From Oceanospirillum maris DSM 6286 (GTDB lineage Bacteria; Pseudomonadota; Gammaproteobacteria; Pseudomonadales; Halomonadaceae): 64,000 nt of DNA. The translations under genes were made by a program, and so were the position numbers. The notes beneath the pieces were generated by a model. The model had not been told where the DNA came from and ran no database searches. It was given only the letters and a program-made list of their open reading frames with translations. Positions 17,251-26,236 of the stretch are shown one piece after another. The stretch is from positions 104,925 to 168,924 of the forward strand of contig NZ_KE383938.1 of assembly GCF_000422865.1 (NCBI RefSeq), given 5' to 3'. How positions within the stretch are numbered: the stretch's first letter is position 1; every line of letters starts with the position of its first letter.

Positions 17251-18509
17251 GGCTCCTCTTGTGTTTTTTCCGGATGAAAGTCAGTCATTGATGCATGATC
17301 GGCACCAGACGACTGAAATTTGAGTGATAAGAACAACCCTGTCAGGCCCAATATCAGAGCAAAAAGAATCACCCCACCATAACCTAACCAAGCGGCCAGC
17401 AACATGCTCATAGAAGCCATTAAATAGCTAAGTAACGCATTGATACCAAACTGCATGGCATAATCAGTTGACGGTGTCGCTTTTGATACATGATCCATCA
17501 TCAGGGTCATCAGCACCGTTGTTACGGCGGTAAAAGCAAAATAAAACAGGCCAATGGCCAGCCCCACACTGAGTAGATCAGTATAGCCCAACACAGGTAA
17601 TAGCAGCGACAGCAGGGCAGCGCACTGGAACAGTGCGGATGAGAGCAGCACCCTTCGCCGGGAATAACGATGTAACAGCCAACCCACCAGAACTGAAGCC
17701 AAAACCCCCACTAAGCTCCCGATCACATTCATCACCAGACCTATCTGCTCCATGCGCCAGCCGACATCCACTAACATCGGCGTCAAAAGGCCATAGGCCA
17801 GTCCTATACCTGCCGGAAAAATCAGCAGCAGCCGCAGCCAGCCACCATAATTAGGTTGTTTCCAGAAGATTTGTATATAACGAAAAACATTACCAACACC
17901 CTGAGCGACAGGCCGTGTATCCGGCTCCCGAAAGAAAAACAATAGCAATAAGCTAACACTGGTGCCTAAAGCCAAAAAATATAGACTGTTTTCCCATCCC
18001 AACCAAGGATAAAGCATCAGAACACCACCGCCCCCGAGCATATTACCAATCAGGCCACCGGCAGACTGAACGCCGTTACCCACTCCCCGCTCTGTCGGTA
18101 GCAACAGGCTACAGGATAAGCCATCGGCAGCAATATCCTGAGTCGCCGACAAAAAAGCCAGCAACATACAATAAAGAAAAAGGGTGGTAAAAGAGCCATC
18201 TAAGGGTTGCTGCGAAATAGCCAGCAACACCACAACCATCAGAGATTGCAGCAACAGCAGCCAGCTACGAAAATGCCCTTGACCAGGCAATTTCCAACGA
18301 TCAATGATGGGTGCCCAAAGGAATTTGAATACCCAGAAAAGCCCCAGCAGATAAATGACACTTAAGCTTTCCAGGCTGTATCTCTGCTCCCGCATGATGG
18401 CAACCAAGGCGATCAGAAAGAAGCCCATCGCTACAAATTGAGTGATATAAAGACTAAACAACAACACCCAGTTATAGCGGGTCATTTCTGATGGCCGATC
18501 AGAAGGCAT
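17241..18509 (-). CDS. RhtX-like siderophore MFS permease (second module)
   Basis: A 422-residue 12-helix transporter of the AmpG/RhtX branch, with LGLFWVFKFLWAPIIDRW after helix 2 and LSATQDIAADGLSCSLL in helix 4. GGGGGTAAG precedes ATG 18509. Overlaps the TonB receptor gene by 11 nt upstream and the metal-efflux gene by 10 nt downstream, so receptor, permease and CDF are one translationally coupled unit. Distant paralogue of the MFS at 7237-8478. Probably carries a metal-siderophore across the inner membrane. Confidence 0.88.
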   Translation of the reverse strand: MPSDRPSEMTRYNWVLLFSLYITQFVAMGFFLIALVAIMREQRYSLESLSVIYLLGLFWVFKFLWAPIIDRWKLPGQGHFRSWLLLLQSLMVVVLLAISQQPLDGSFTTLFLYCMLLAFLSATQDIAADGLSCSLLLPTERGVGNGVQSAGGLIGNMLGGGGVLMLYPWLGWENSLYFLALGTSVSLLLLFFFREPDTRPVAQGVGNVFRYIQIFWKQPNYGGWLRLLLIFPAGIGLAYGLLTPMLVDVGWRMEQIGLVMNVIGSLVGVLASVLVGWLLHRYSRRRVLLSSALFQCAALLSLLLPVLGYTDLLSVGLAIGLFYFAFTAVTTVLMTLMMDHVSKATPSTDYAMQFGINALLSYLMASMSMLLAAWLGYGGVILFALILGLTGLFLSLKFQSSGADHASMTDFHPEKTQEEPCA

Positions 18510-20682
18510 GGCTTACCCCCATTCCCAGCAAGCGACCTTCCCCCGGCGCGCCCAAAGTGGCATCCGGCCCACCTGACATCATGGATGGATAATAAAAACC
18601 GTACAGGTCGTACTCTTCATCCAACAGGTTACTGCCCCAGAGATAGACCTCAGTCTGCTTCACCGTCAGTGCAATGCGAGCATTAACCAGCTGGTACGAA
18701 GGCAGTTCAAGGTAGTTTTCCGGGCCGCTGAAACGGTCGCCCACATAACGCCAGGAAAGGTTGCTATTCAGATAAGCCCCTGAAAAACCAGACAACTTAA
18801 CCGGATGCTGGTGATTCACTGCCACAGAGGTATTCCAGCGAGCGGCTTCAGGCACTCGGTGCCCTTTTTCAACACCGGAAGCACTGCCTGCTGCCACCCC
18901 AGTGATTTCTGCATCGGTGTAGGTCAGCGCAGCGTTCAGGCGTAATGACTCAAACATCTGCCATTGAACATCCAGCTCTACCCCTTGACTGCGGGTATCC
19001 AGATTCTCAACACCAACGGCAAAGGTAGTTGGGTCCCAGGTATAAAGGTGATCCTTTGATGTCTCCGTCAGAAACACCGCTGTATTAACCAGCAGATCCC
19101 CACCCAAAGCCTCGCCTTTCCAGCCCAGCTCCCAGGCATCGACACTGGCTGCCTTATAGGCTTCATCCTTTCCACCCGAAGCGATGTTACTGCCGTGGTC
19201 GCTCCAGCCCCCTGATTTATAACCCCGCGAATAAGATGCATAGAGGTTATTGTCCGCATTAAGCTGGTAGCCTAACGCCATGCGCCCCGTTGTATAATCA
19301 TCGGTCAGCTTCTGTTTATCTGTGCGCACCAGCCCGGCATCAGGGTGGGTCGCATCCGCCTTCCAGTAATCCTCGTATTCTTTCTCATCCCAGGTATGGC
19401 GTAATCCTGTTGTCAGTGACAGCTGCTGCGTTAATGGGAACGTGGTCTCACCAAACAGGGCAAAACTGGATGCTTCAAAGTCTCGGTCAATCTCGGCGTT
19501 ATAGGGATTGGATGGATAAAAGGTGTCGTTCAGTTCGCTGGTGGCCATGTTCCGGTCACTTTGAAAATAGTGCAAACCCGTCACCCAGAACACCTTATCA
19601 CCAGGCAGCGATGACAGACGCAGCTCCTGATTAAAAGACTGCTCAGAAGTATCAATGGTTCTGTCAGCACTGGGCGGTGCCATACCGATCAGTTTTTCGT
19701 AGAGCAACTCTTCGTACATAGCGGTGACGGCCTGATCTTCTGAATCCACCAGACCCGTGATCGAGGTGAACTGCATACCATCCAGTTCGGTCTGAACATT
19801 CAATACCGCCTGACTGACATCCTTATCATCATCAATAAGACCTGGCTCAATTCCCATTGTAGGGGTTGATCCGTAAGGTCTGAGTACCATAGCTGCGGAA
19901 TGATCACGCATTCGCTGATGTGAAAGGCTTAAGGTTGCTTCAGTAAAGTCTGTTGGCAACCACTTAAAAGTCCCTCTGGCAACTAGGGTTTCAGGTTCCG
20001 ATAGCGGCTGATTGTCGTGAAGGTTCTCTACCGGATGCTCTGATCCCTGATAACGCAAAGCAAAACGGCTGGTCAGATTTTCATGCAAAGGCAAGGTTCC
20101 AGCACCTTCGACCAGAGTTTGATTATTTTCGCCATACTCAAGCCTTATGTCGGCTTCCGGCTCGAAGCCCGGCTGACGGGTGATGACCTGAACAACACCG
20201 GCTTCACTGTTTCTGCCAAACAGGGTTCCCTGCGGCCCTTTAAGCACTTCAACCCGTTCAAGGTCCAGCGTCGCCAGAGTTGAGTTGGCAACCGGCTGCG
20301 GCATACCATCCACATAAAGCACAACCGAGCTATCATCCCGGCTGGTTTTGTTCAAAGCGCCAACACCCCTGATTCGGATCGCCGTGTTGGATGTATCACC
20401 GTAAGACTGTAGATCAACACCTGGCGTCAGCCGAAGTGCATCTTCCAGGCTATTCATTCGTTGCTGAACCACCTGTTCCCGCCCGATCACATTGACCGTC
20501 AACGGAAGACGTTTTGCATCCTCTTCAACATGACGTGCTGTTACGGTAACGGCACCCAGTTGAGTGCTATTATCTTCTTCATCTGGGTTAACTTCTGCGT
20601 GTAGCTGTCCTCCTGGAGACAACGCCGCTAGAAAGAAAGCGACGGAAAGGGGACTCCGTAAAAAAGGGACTGTATAACTCAT
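18499..20682 (-). CDS. TonB-dependent outer-membrane receptor (second module)
   Basis: A 727-residue receptor with a strong ribosome site (AAGGAGGTG). An N-terminal signal peptide ends near residue 29 (LHAEV), then TonB box (GAVTVTA), plug with LRLTPGVDLQSYGDTSN and LKGPQGTLFGRNSEAGVVQV, and beta-barrel to a C-terminal Phe. The plug is close in design to the receptor at 9578-11602. Its own AraC regulator is encoded just upstream on the same strand. Ligand unknown; an iron or other metal-siderophore complex is likely. Confidence 0.93.
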   Translation of the reverse strand: MSYTVPFLRSPLSVAFFLAALSPGGQLHAEVNPDEEDNSTQLGAVTVTARHVEEDAKRLPLTVNVIGREQVVQQRMNSLEDALRLTPGVDLQSYGDTSNTAIRIRGVGALNKTSRDDSSVVLYVDGMPQPVANSTLATLDLERVEVLKGPQGTLFGRNSEAGVVQVITRQPGFEPEADIRLEYGENNQTLVEGAGTLPLHENLTSRFALRYQGSEHPVENLHDNQPLSEPETLVARGTFKWLPTDFTEATLSLSHQRMRDHSAAMVLRPYGSTPTMGIEPGLIDDDKDVSQAVLNVQTELDGMQFTSITGLVDSEDQAVTAMYEELLYEKLIGMAPPSADRTIDTSEQSFNQELRLSSLPGDKVFWVTGLHYFQSDRNMATSELNDTFYPSNPYNAEIDRDFEASSFALFGETTFPLTQQLSLTTGLRHTWDEKEYEDYWKADATHPDAGLVRTDKQKLTDDYTTGRMALGYQLNADNNLYASYSRGYKSGGWSDHGSNIASGGKDEAYKAASVDAWELGWKGEALGGDLLVNTAVFLTETSKDHLYTWDPTTFAVGVENLDTRSQGVELDVQWQMFESLRLNAALTYTDAEITGVAAGSASGVEKGHRVPEAARWNTSVAVNHQHPVKLSGFSGAYLNSNLSWRYVGDRFSGPENYLELPSYQLVNARIALTVKQTEVYLWGSNLLDEEYDLYGFYYPSMMSGGPDATLGAPGEGRLLGMGVSHAF

Positions 20683-20703
20683 ATACCCACCTCCTTGAAA
20701 AGA

Positions 20704-20735
20704 TGAGAATATGTCTCATTTAGAGAATGATTATT
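20704..20735. promoter_or_regulatory. Weak Fur-like sites before the second receptor
   Basis: TGAGAATATGTCTCAT and GAGAATGATTAT lie 20-50 bp upstream of the receptor start. The second resembles the GATAATGAT half repeats of a Fur box; the first is an imperfect palindrome that could bind Fur or the AraC protein. Confidence 0.4.
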
Positions 20736-20763
20736 GCCCCATTTGGAAAAAATAAAACCCAGA

Positions 20764-21837
20764 TCAGGAAAATGACACCATAACTTGGCGAGAAATCTGA
20801 GAGGGACGATAACCAAAGTGCTCACTGAATGCAGAAGAGAAGTGGCTCTGATTGGAAAACCCGACTTCCAAGGCCGCCTGATGAACGGTATAGCCTTGAG
20901 TCGCCAGTAATAACCTAGCTTGCTCCATGCGTAAGCCGCGCACATAGCGACCAATCGTTAAGCCAGTCACCTCCTTGAATCCAGACTTAAGATAACACTC
21001 ATTCATTCCGACGCGAGTAGCTAAGCCATGAATGGTTGGAGGATCGAACCACTCCTCATGCAAAATCTCTATCACTTGGCTGATTAAGTGTTTTTGCCTA
21101 GCATGGCGCTTTTCAGTAGCCGTCATACCGGAGCCCTTTTCATCCGGGTTCAGCAGCAATGCCAGAAGGCTCAACCCTAAAGATTCGTACTCTAACCGTG
21201 AGCAAAGATCAGTCGTTGGGCAAGCCAGCATCTTCATCGCCAGCTTCCGTATATCTGCCGTTACAACCCCATAACGAAAACAATCTGGCGCCGTAGAATG
21301 ACGCCCCAGTGATTTTTTAAGCCTGCAAGGAGCCTCCTCCCGCCACACCTCCAGCATTTGAGCTGAAAGATCTAGACTGACACCACACACTCTCTTGCCT
21401 GAAAACTGAGTTGCACAAATATCTTCTGCCTGCCCTTTTCGCACCCAGATCTCACCGGCTTCCACTTGATCAGACAGATGCAACTCAGGCACAGCCAACC
21501 CGAAACTACCACTTAACATCAGCCCAAACCCAAGCTGATCAGACAGATAACGGTAGTGACTCTGCAACGGATAGTTAAGGAAATAGTCACTGCGACCAAT
21601 AGAAAAACCACTGGGTAACTGCAGCAACTCCATACGCCCCTTACCAAAAGGCTGCTTTAATGACATCGAGAGTTGTTTCCGGTCACTGGAAAAATGACAA
21701 ATATCATCCGCCGTCAGATCCGCAGAGCACTGACCCGGCATTTCCTGTAATTGATTGATGAAGTGCTGAAAGTCATCAAAAACAGGGTGATCAGCAAGCC
21801 CTTCTTGAGGATCGAAATATTTTTGACCCAAACTCAT
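20764..21837 (-). CDS. AraC-family regulator, PchR-like (second module)
   Basis: A 357-residue regulator. The C-terminal domain has two helix-turn-helix motifs (IHGLATRVGMNECYLKSGF; VHQAALEVGFSNQSHFSSAF) and the PchR-type end EHFGYRPSQI. The N-terminal ~250 residues are the sensor part, containing stretches typical of PchR relatives (LQLPSGFSIGRSDY). Located 81 bp upstream of the receptor gene in the same direction, unlike the divergent arrangement of the first module. A strong Fur-like site precedes it, so iron limitation should raise the regulator, which then activates receptor genes when its siderophore is present. Confidence 0.88.
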   Translation of the reverse strand: MSLGQKYFDPQEGLADHPVFDDFQHFINQLQEMPGQCSADLTADDICHFSSDRKQLSMSLKQPFGKGRMELLQLPSGFSIGRSDYFLNYPLQSHYRYLSDQLGFGLMLSGSFGLAVPELHLSDQVEAGEIWVRKGQAEDICATQFSGKRVCGVSLDLSAQMLEVWREEAPCRLKKSLGRHSTAPDCFRYGVVTADIRKLAMKMLACPTTDLCSRLEYESLGLSLLALLLNPDEKGSGMTATEKRHARQKHLISQVIEILHEEWFDPPTIHGLATRVGMNECYLKSGFKEVTGLTIGRYVRGLRMEQARLLLATQGYTVHQAALEVGFSNQSHFSSAFSEHFGYRPSQISRQVMVSFS

Positions 21838-21850
21838 AAAATCACCAAAT

Positions 21851-21869
21851 GAAAATGATTATCATATCA
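21851..21869. promoter_or_regulatory. Fur box upstream of the second AraC gene
   Basis: GAAAATGATTATCATATCA agrees with the 19-bp Fur consensus GATAATGATAATCATTATC at most positions. It is 14 bp before the AraC start codon. Confidence 0.7.
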
Positions 21870-22017
21870 TCTTGTGGTAATAAGCGTGATTAAACAAGGC
21901 ATTTGCTGATATTCAGCAAACTTGCCCAGCCATTCAAGCATCTCTACCCAGGATAAAAGCGCGCCGCTGGCACAAAATACAGACAAAATCAGTACGCCGA
22001 CGGTGCAGCAAAACGCT

Positions 22018-22209
22018 CTAACTCACCCGCTGCATATGGGGGTGGCGGAAAAACATCGTCGTCGTCAAAACAGCCAACGCAATAACACCGTAACAAAAGA
22101 TACTGACGGCAAGATGCAGTCCCCAGTGATCCGCAATCCAACCCACACCCTTATCGTTTAATATTTGTCGGTAGTGACCGCCACCTGGCACTGCGGTGAC
22201 AACATACAA
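22018..22209 (-). pseudogene. C-terminal fragment of a membrane protein
   Basis: The 21870-22374 gap holds one suggestive frame: 63 codons with GVGWIADHWGLHLAVSIFCY followed by GVIALAVLTTTMFF, a single membrane helix and short charged end. The pattern looks like the last helix of a transporter whose front is gone. No start with a ribosome site is visible. It may be a relic left at the boundary of the bacteriocin locus; the rest of the gap shows nothing recognisable. Confidence 0.3.
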
Positions 22210-22374
22210 ACAAAAGCTACTTGCTCAACAAACTGACTTTCAGACACCTAGAGCTAATTGCATGCATTTATATGTTTTTTTTGTACTCTATAACAACAAC
22301 TTGTCCGATGTTGGATTTGGCATTGCACTAAGAATGGTAAAACTCAAACCTACTCTGTCGAGGCATTGTAGAAG

Positions 22375-24453
22375 TCACGCAACTGTATCTAAACGCACAT
22401 CTTCTGTGATAGTTCCTTGTTCTAAATGAATAATTCTAGATACCATAGCAACTGTTTCTCGACGATGAGCAATGACAACACGAGTCATCGAAGTCGACCG
22501 TAAATTAAAGACCACATGTTGCTCACCATGTAGATCCAGATGACTAGTCGCTTCATCTAAGGCTAAAATCATTGGCTGTTTATAAAGAGCCCTTGCTAAC
22601 AGTAAGCGTTGCTTTTGCCCACCGGATAAACCACTTCCCATTTCAGAAATTAAAGTTTGATAACCCATGGGCATATTTAGAATCGTTTTATGTATATTAG
22701 CTTGCTTCGCTGCGTCTTCGATTCGACCTTGATCTGCCCCTGGCTCAAAGCAAGCAATATTCTCGGATAGTGAGCCAGCCATTAACTGATCGTCCTGCAT
22801 GACGACACCCACCATATTTCTTATGGTTTGAGGACCTAACTGGCGTATATCAATCCCCCCGATCCGGATACTTCCCTCAGTAGGCTCCAGCAATCCTAGC
22901 ATTAGCTTAAATAATGTAGACTTTCCACAACCAGAACGGCCAACCAAAGCAACCGCATCACCCGCCTCAATTGTTAGAGATAAGTCTTTAACAACCCAGC
23001 GTTCACCATCACCATATCGGAACGATGCGTTTTTAAACTCAATACTTGGTTTAATCCTATTTAAGTCTGTTTCAATCGCCTCGCTAGGCTCAGGTGCTTC
23101 TAACGCGATATCCGCTAACCGCTCACCATGCAAAGACAACATTTTGATCTCAATGCCCAAATCAATTAGCTTACTGGCACGAGAAGTAAATTGACTTTTA
23201 TAGGCCAGAAACGCCAATAACATACCAAGTGTTAATGTATTCTCGAGTACAGCCAACCCGCCGACATAAAGAAGCAACATGCCTTCTAAGCCAAAAATCA
23301 GCGTATTACAACCCGCAAAAACTAAGACTAACTTTTGAGTTTTGAGGTCGCGGTTTTGCACATCGGTTAATAGATTTTGCCAAGTCGCTAATCGCAACGA
23401 TGTAGTATTGAAAAGCTTCAGTGGCTGAACAGCGCGAATAGTCTCTAGAAAATAAGCATTTTCTCTTGTCGCCAGTACGATGCGCTCTTCGGTTGCATTT
23501 CTCAATGGCGCATAAAATACCCACCGAAGAAGAACATACAAGCCGACCGCAGCCATTACGATAGTCGTCAGCATTTTGCTATATAACAACATTAGAACCA
23601 ATGTTATTAAAGCGACCAAAGCATCAAGTATGATCGTCACAGCGCCGTTTGCCAAAACGGCTCGAATGGCGTCAAGCGACTGAAAGCGAGCCGTAATATC
23701 TCCCAAATGCCTTTTTTCAAAGTAAGACCATGGTAGCCTCAATAAATGCTGAAAAAAATTACTTGTCCATTGCAAGGTCAGTTGCTGATTGAGCCTTAGC
23801 CCCATCCATCCCCGAGCCATTCGCAGGGCAAAGTCAATCACCAGTAATAAACATCCACCCAAAACGGCTAATAGAAGCAAATCATAGTCCGCTGATACTA
23901 AGGCATGATCCACTACCCATTGGGTGACCTGTGGTGATAACAAGGCAACGACTTCTAATCCGAGCGCAAGCATTAAAATATTACCTAAAGCTCGCTTTAA
24001 ACCAAGTACCCTTCCAGTAAGCGCCCTAAGTCGTAATCGAGGTTTTTGTTCTGCCGATTTAAAGGTCGCGTTGGGTGTAAGCTCTAAAGCAACACCTGTA
24101 AAACAACGAGATACCTCGTCAAGCGATAGCACGCGGCGTCCTACCGCTGGATCGAGTATGGTAACTTTATTTCTGCCCACTTTTTCAAGCACAACAAAGT
24201 GGTTCAAGTTCCAGTGAAGGATACAGGGCAGCCTTAGCTGCTGTAGCTCATCAAGTTCTAATCGTAAAGGACGACTAGAGAACTCAAGAGATTGTGAATA
24301 TTTCACAATCTGAGGCAAACTTGTCCCTTTCACAGAAATCGCAAAGCGACGCCTCAAAGTTGAGAGGTCTAAATGCAAACCATATTGGCTGGCGACCATT
24401 GCAAGACATGCCAAACCACACTCATGACTTTCAGATTGAAGAATCACTTTCAT
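22375..24453 (-). CDS. Peptidase-containing ABC exporter for bacteriocins (C39 PCAT)
   Basis: A 692-residue transporter of the CvaB type. Residues 1-~135 form a C39 cysteine peptidase: catalytic Cys in ESHECGLACLAMVASQYG (C12), His in LHWNLNHFVVLEKV (~85-90) and Asp in ILDPAVG. Six membrane helices follow (~160-430), then the ATPase: Walker A GRSGCGKST (~500), signature LSGGQKQR, Walker B ILALDEATSHLD. It cuts leader peptides after Gly-Gly and exports the product with the HlyD protein encoded at 27517-28812. Overlaps the JmjC gene by ATGA, so the oxygenase and exporter are coupled. Confidence 0.93.
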   Translation of the reverse strand: MKVILQSESHECGLACLAMVASQYGLHLDLSTLRRRFAISVKGTSLPQIVKYSQSLEFSSRPLRLELDELQQLRLPCILHWNLNHFVVLEKVGRNKVTILDPAVGRRVLSLDEVSRCFTGVALELTPNATFKSAEQKPRLRLRALTGRVLGLKRALGNILMLALGLEVVALLSPQVTQWVVDHALVSADYDLLLLAVLGGCLLLVIDFALRMARGWMGLRLNQQLTLQWTSNFFQHLLRLPWSYFEKRHLGDITARFQSLDAIRAVLANGAVTIILDALVALITLVLMLLYSKMLTTIVMAAVGLYVLLRWVFYAPLRNATEERIVLATRENAYFLETIRAVQPLKLFNTTSLRLATWQNLLTDVQNRDLKTQKLVLVFAGCNTLIFGLEGMLLLYVGGLAVLENTLTLGMLLAFLAYKSQFTSRASKLIDLGIEIKMLSLHGERLADIALEAPEPSEAIETDLNRIKPSIEFKNASFRYGDGERWVVKDLSLTIEAGDAVALVGRSGCGKSTLFKLMLGLLEPTEGSIRIGGIDIRQLGPQTIRNMVGVVMQDDQLMAGSLSENIACFEPGADQGRIEDAAKQANIHKTILNMPMGYQTLISEMGSGLSGGQKQRLLLARALYKQPMILALDEATSHLDLHGEQHVVFNLRSTSMTRVVIAHRRETVAMVSRIIHLEQGTITEDVRLDTVA

Positions 24454-25661
24454 GGTTGAGCAACATCCAAGAAAATATGGCTTTTTTCTGACTTCAATGT
24501 GGTTTCATAAGAACCTTTAACCAACTCTAATACATCATTCAAAGCAAGATTAAATAATAAGTCATGCAACTTTTGACTGGGTTTCGATGAAAACTCAGCT
24601 AATATATCAGACACAGTACAAGTAGAATGCTTATCAATGTAGCTAATCAATTCGCGTCCTATAGCATCTAGGTTAAGCTTGTTACCATTAACTATGACAA
24701 AATCATCAGAGAAACGGTAAATAAAGTTAGCATTTAGCCTAACTTTCTGAGACAGCTCTAATTGTGTTATATCTTTATTTGCAAGCGTTCCTAGTGAAAT
24801 GGGACTATCAACTCGATGCTGACCAATATAATCCGTCATAAATTCTTCATAAGTTTTCTCATCTGCCATTAAAGAGGCAAACTCTTGACCAAATCGCTCT
24901 AGAGGTTCCTTATCTTCGGAATAAGAATGTAAGTTTCTGCGCCCATCGGCAATATTAGGGGTCTTTCGCACAAGCCAGTTAATGTAATCGAAGCCTGTGG
25001 GTGCAAAGGTACCAACGGCTAAATGAAACGTTTCTTCTCCTAAAGGAATAGGGTTGTGCCACCACCCCCTAGGTACATACAGGACATCTCCTTCCTCCAA
25101 AATAACATCTAGATAAACCTCTTCTGGTTCAGGAATATCTGGCATATATTTGTTTTGCTGCATATATAAGGGAAGCTCGAAATTTGGCTCTTTTAAAATC
25201 CAACGTTTACGCCCCTTTACTTGAACCGCAAATACATCCCGAGTGTCCCAGTGACATTTGTAAGAGGCCTTATCACTGAACGCAGCGTAACCACTCACAA
25301 TTACCTGCGCTTGAGCAAAGTTCGCTATTTCACGCGCAACATTCGTAACAAACGGCTCATTTCGAATACGATTATATACCAGCGTCGCACCATTTCTCAT
25401 ATAATCATAGACAACGGGCTTAATATAACGGTATTCAGTCTTACCCACATTTATATAGGACTCTAAGTAATTCTCTTTAGAAACTTCTCGACCATCCATC
25501 AGTTTAAAGCTACGATCTGAAGCATCGGCTCTTTCATAGAGCTCACTAATATCATTCCAATCAAAGCCAAAGGAAGCTAAGCCTTTAAACAAAAAAGGCT
25601 TTTTATATAAAATTTCTTCTCGAAATTCTTTAATATCATAAGAAAAAATAGAACAATTCAT
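24450..25661 (-). CDS. JmjC/cupin 2-oxoglutarate-Fe(II) oxygenase in a bacteriocin operon
   Basis: A 403-residue cupin-like (JmjC) protein. The iron triad is visible: HWD at H137/D139 and H202 in PRGWWHNP, after a VILEEGDVLYVPRGWWH strand. Start at ATG 25661 with TTTAAGG upstream; the longer frame adds 12 hydrophobic residues without a ribosome site. The C-terminal ~100 residues have a strand pair, helix and winged-helix pattern (LNLDAIGRELISYI, then CTVSDILAEF), as in YcfD-type ribosomal oxygenases but also like PqqD-type peptide-recognition domains. It lies between the precursor-peptide genes and the C39 exporter. Likely hydroxylates the bacteriocin; a ribosomal target remains possible. Confidence 0.85.
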   Translation of the reverse strand: MNCSIFSYDIKEFREEILYKKPFLFKGLASFGFDWNDISELYERADASDRSFKLMDGREVSKENYLESYINVGKTEYRYIKPVVYDYMRNGATLVYNRIRNEPFVTNVAREIANFAQAQVIVSGYAAFSDKASYKCHWDTRDVFAVQVKGRKRWILKEPNFELPLYMQQNKYMPDIPEPEEVYLDVILEEGDVLYVPRGWWHNPIPLGEETFHLAVGTFAPTGFDYINWLVRKTPNIADGRRNLHSYSEDKEPLERFGQEFASLMADEKTYEEFMTDYIGQHRVDSPISLGTLANKDITQLELSQKVRLNANFIYRFSDDFVIVNGNKLNLDAIGRELISYIDKHSTCTVSDILAEFSSKPSQKLHDLLFNLALNDVLELVKGSYETTLKSEKSHIFLDVAQP

Positions 25662-25683
25662 AAAAACAAACCTTAAAATTAAG

Positions 25684-25706
25684 AAAGGGTGAATCAACCA
25701 CCCTTT
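25684..25706 (-). terminator. Stem-loop between peptide genes and the oxygenase
   Basis: AAAGGGTG / CACCCTTT is a perfect 8-bp stem with a 7-nt loop, followed on the minus strand by CTTAATTTT. It stands between the 61-aa gene and the JmjC gene and could lower read-through so that peptides are made in excess of the enzyme and exporter. Confidence 0.5.
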
Positions 25707-25726
25707 ATAAACTAAGCCTCTAATAT

Positions 25727-25912
25727 TTATTTATAGCGCTGAAACTCTTTAAGCATAAGAAATGATATAATCATAATTTGAAGAATAGTAATAGAACTAA
25801 TAGATCCATCAAAAATAGCCGCGTAAATAAAATAAACAAGACAACCTAAACAGGAAACTTTAAAGAATAATATTAGGAAATTCAAAGCTATCTTTTCATA
25901 TTGTATTTTCAT
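25727..25912 (-). CDS. Small membrane protein, candidate immunity protein
   Basis: A 61-residue protein with two predicted membrane helices (about 9-30 and 38-53) and a basic C-terminus (KEFQRYK). AAAGGAA precedes ATG 25912. It directly follows the bacteriocin precursor gene (18 nt gap), the usual place for an immunity gene of a membrane-active peptide. No family recognised; the immunity role is inferred from position, size and topology. Confidence 0.7.
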   Translation of the reverse strand: MKIQYEKIALNFLILFFKVSCLGCLVYFIYAAIFDGSISSITILQIMIISFLMLKEFQRYK

Positions 25913-25930
25913 AACTATTCCTTTAAAAAA

Positions 25931-26236
25931 CTAATAATCTGTGCCATCAGCATAATCTGTACCACTCATCAATTCATTAGCATAGTATCCACCCAAAGCT
26001 CCTCCTACTGCACCACCTATATATTTTCCAGCATACCTACCAGCTACAACTCCAAGAGCAGTTCCAGCAGGCCCAAAAATAGTACCTACAGCGCCACCTA
26101 GATAACCTCCAACAAGACTCCCTGTAGCAGACCCGACAGACGCACCTGCAGCCCCAGCAAGGCCGGTTACACTAGCACTTGCCGCACTCTCCCCACCATT
26201 TATTAAAGACAACTCATTAATACTCAAAGCTCTCAT
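25931..26236 (-). CDS. Bacteriocin precursor with double-glycine leader, glycine-zipper core
   Basis: A 101-residue precursor. The leader MRALSINELSLINGG (15 residues) is a textbook C39 substrate, with the microcin-type MRxLxxxEL pattern. The predicted mature peptide has 86 residues, beginning ESAASASVTG. It is rich in Gly and Ala with many GxxxG spacings (GSLVGGYLGGAVG, GGAVGGALGG), a glycine zipper suited to membrane insertion. The tail SGTDYADGTDY is polar and contains a GTDY repeat. Size and build resemble class II microcins such as MccE492, though the Ser-rich siderophore-attachment tail is not present. Translationally coupled to the upstream gene by ATGA. Confidence 0.88.
   Translation of the reverse strand: MRALSINELSLINGGESAASASVTGLAGAAGASVGSATGSLVGGYLGGAVGTIFGPAGTALGVVAGRYAGKYIGGAVGGALGGYYANELMSGTDYADGTDY

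Noticed and set aside
2088-21837. Siderophore biosynthesis cluster
   Set aside because: Only transport, regulation and a lone methyltransferase are present; no NRPS, PKS, IucA/IucC-type or salicylate genes were found.
21922-22161. Plus-strand 79-codon frame in the 22-kb gap
   Set aside because: Polar, low-complexity, no ribosome site; overlaps the more plausible minus-strand membrane fragment.
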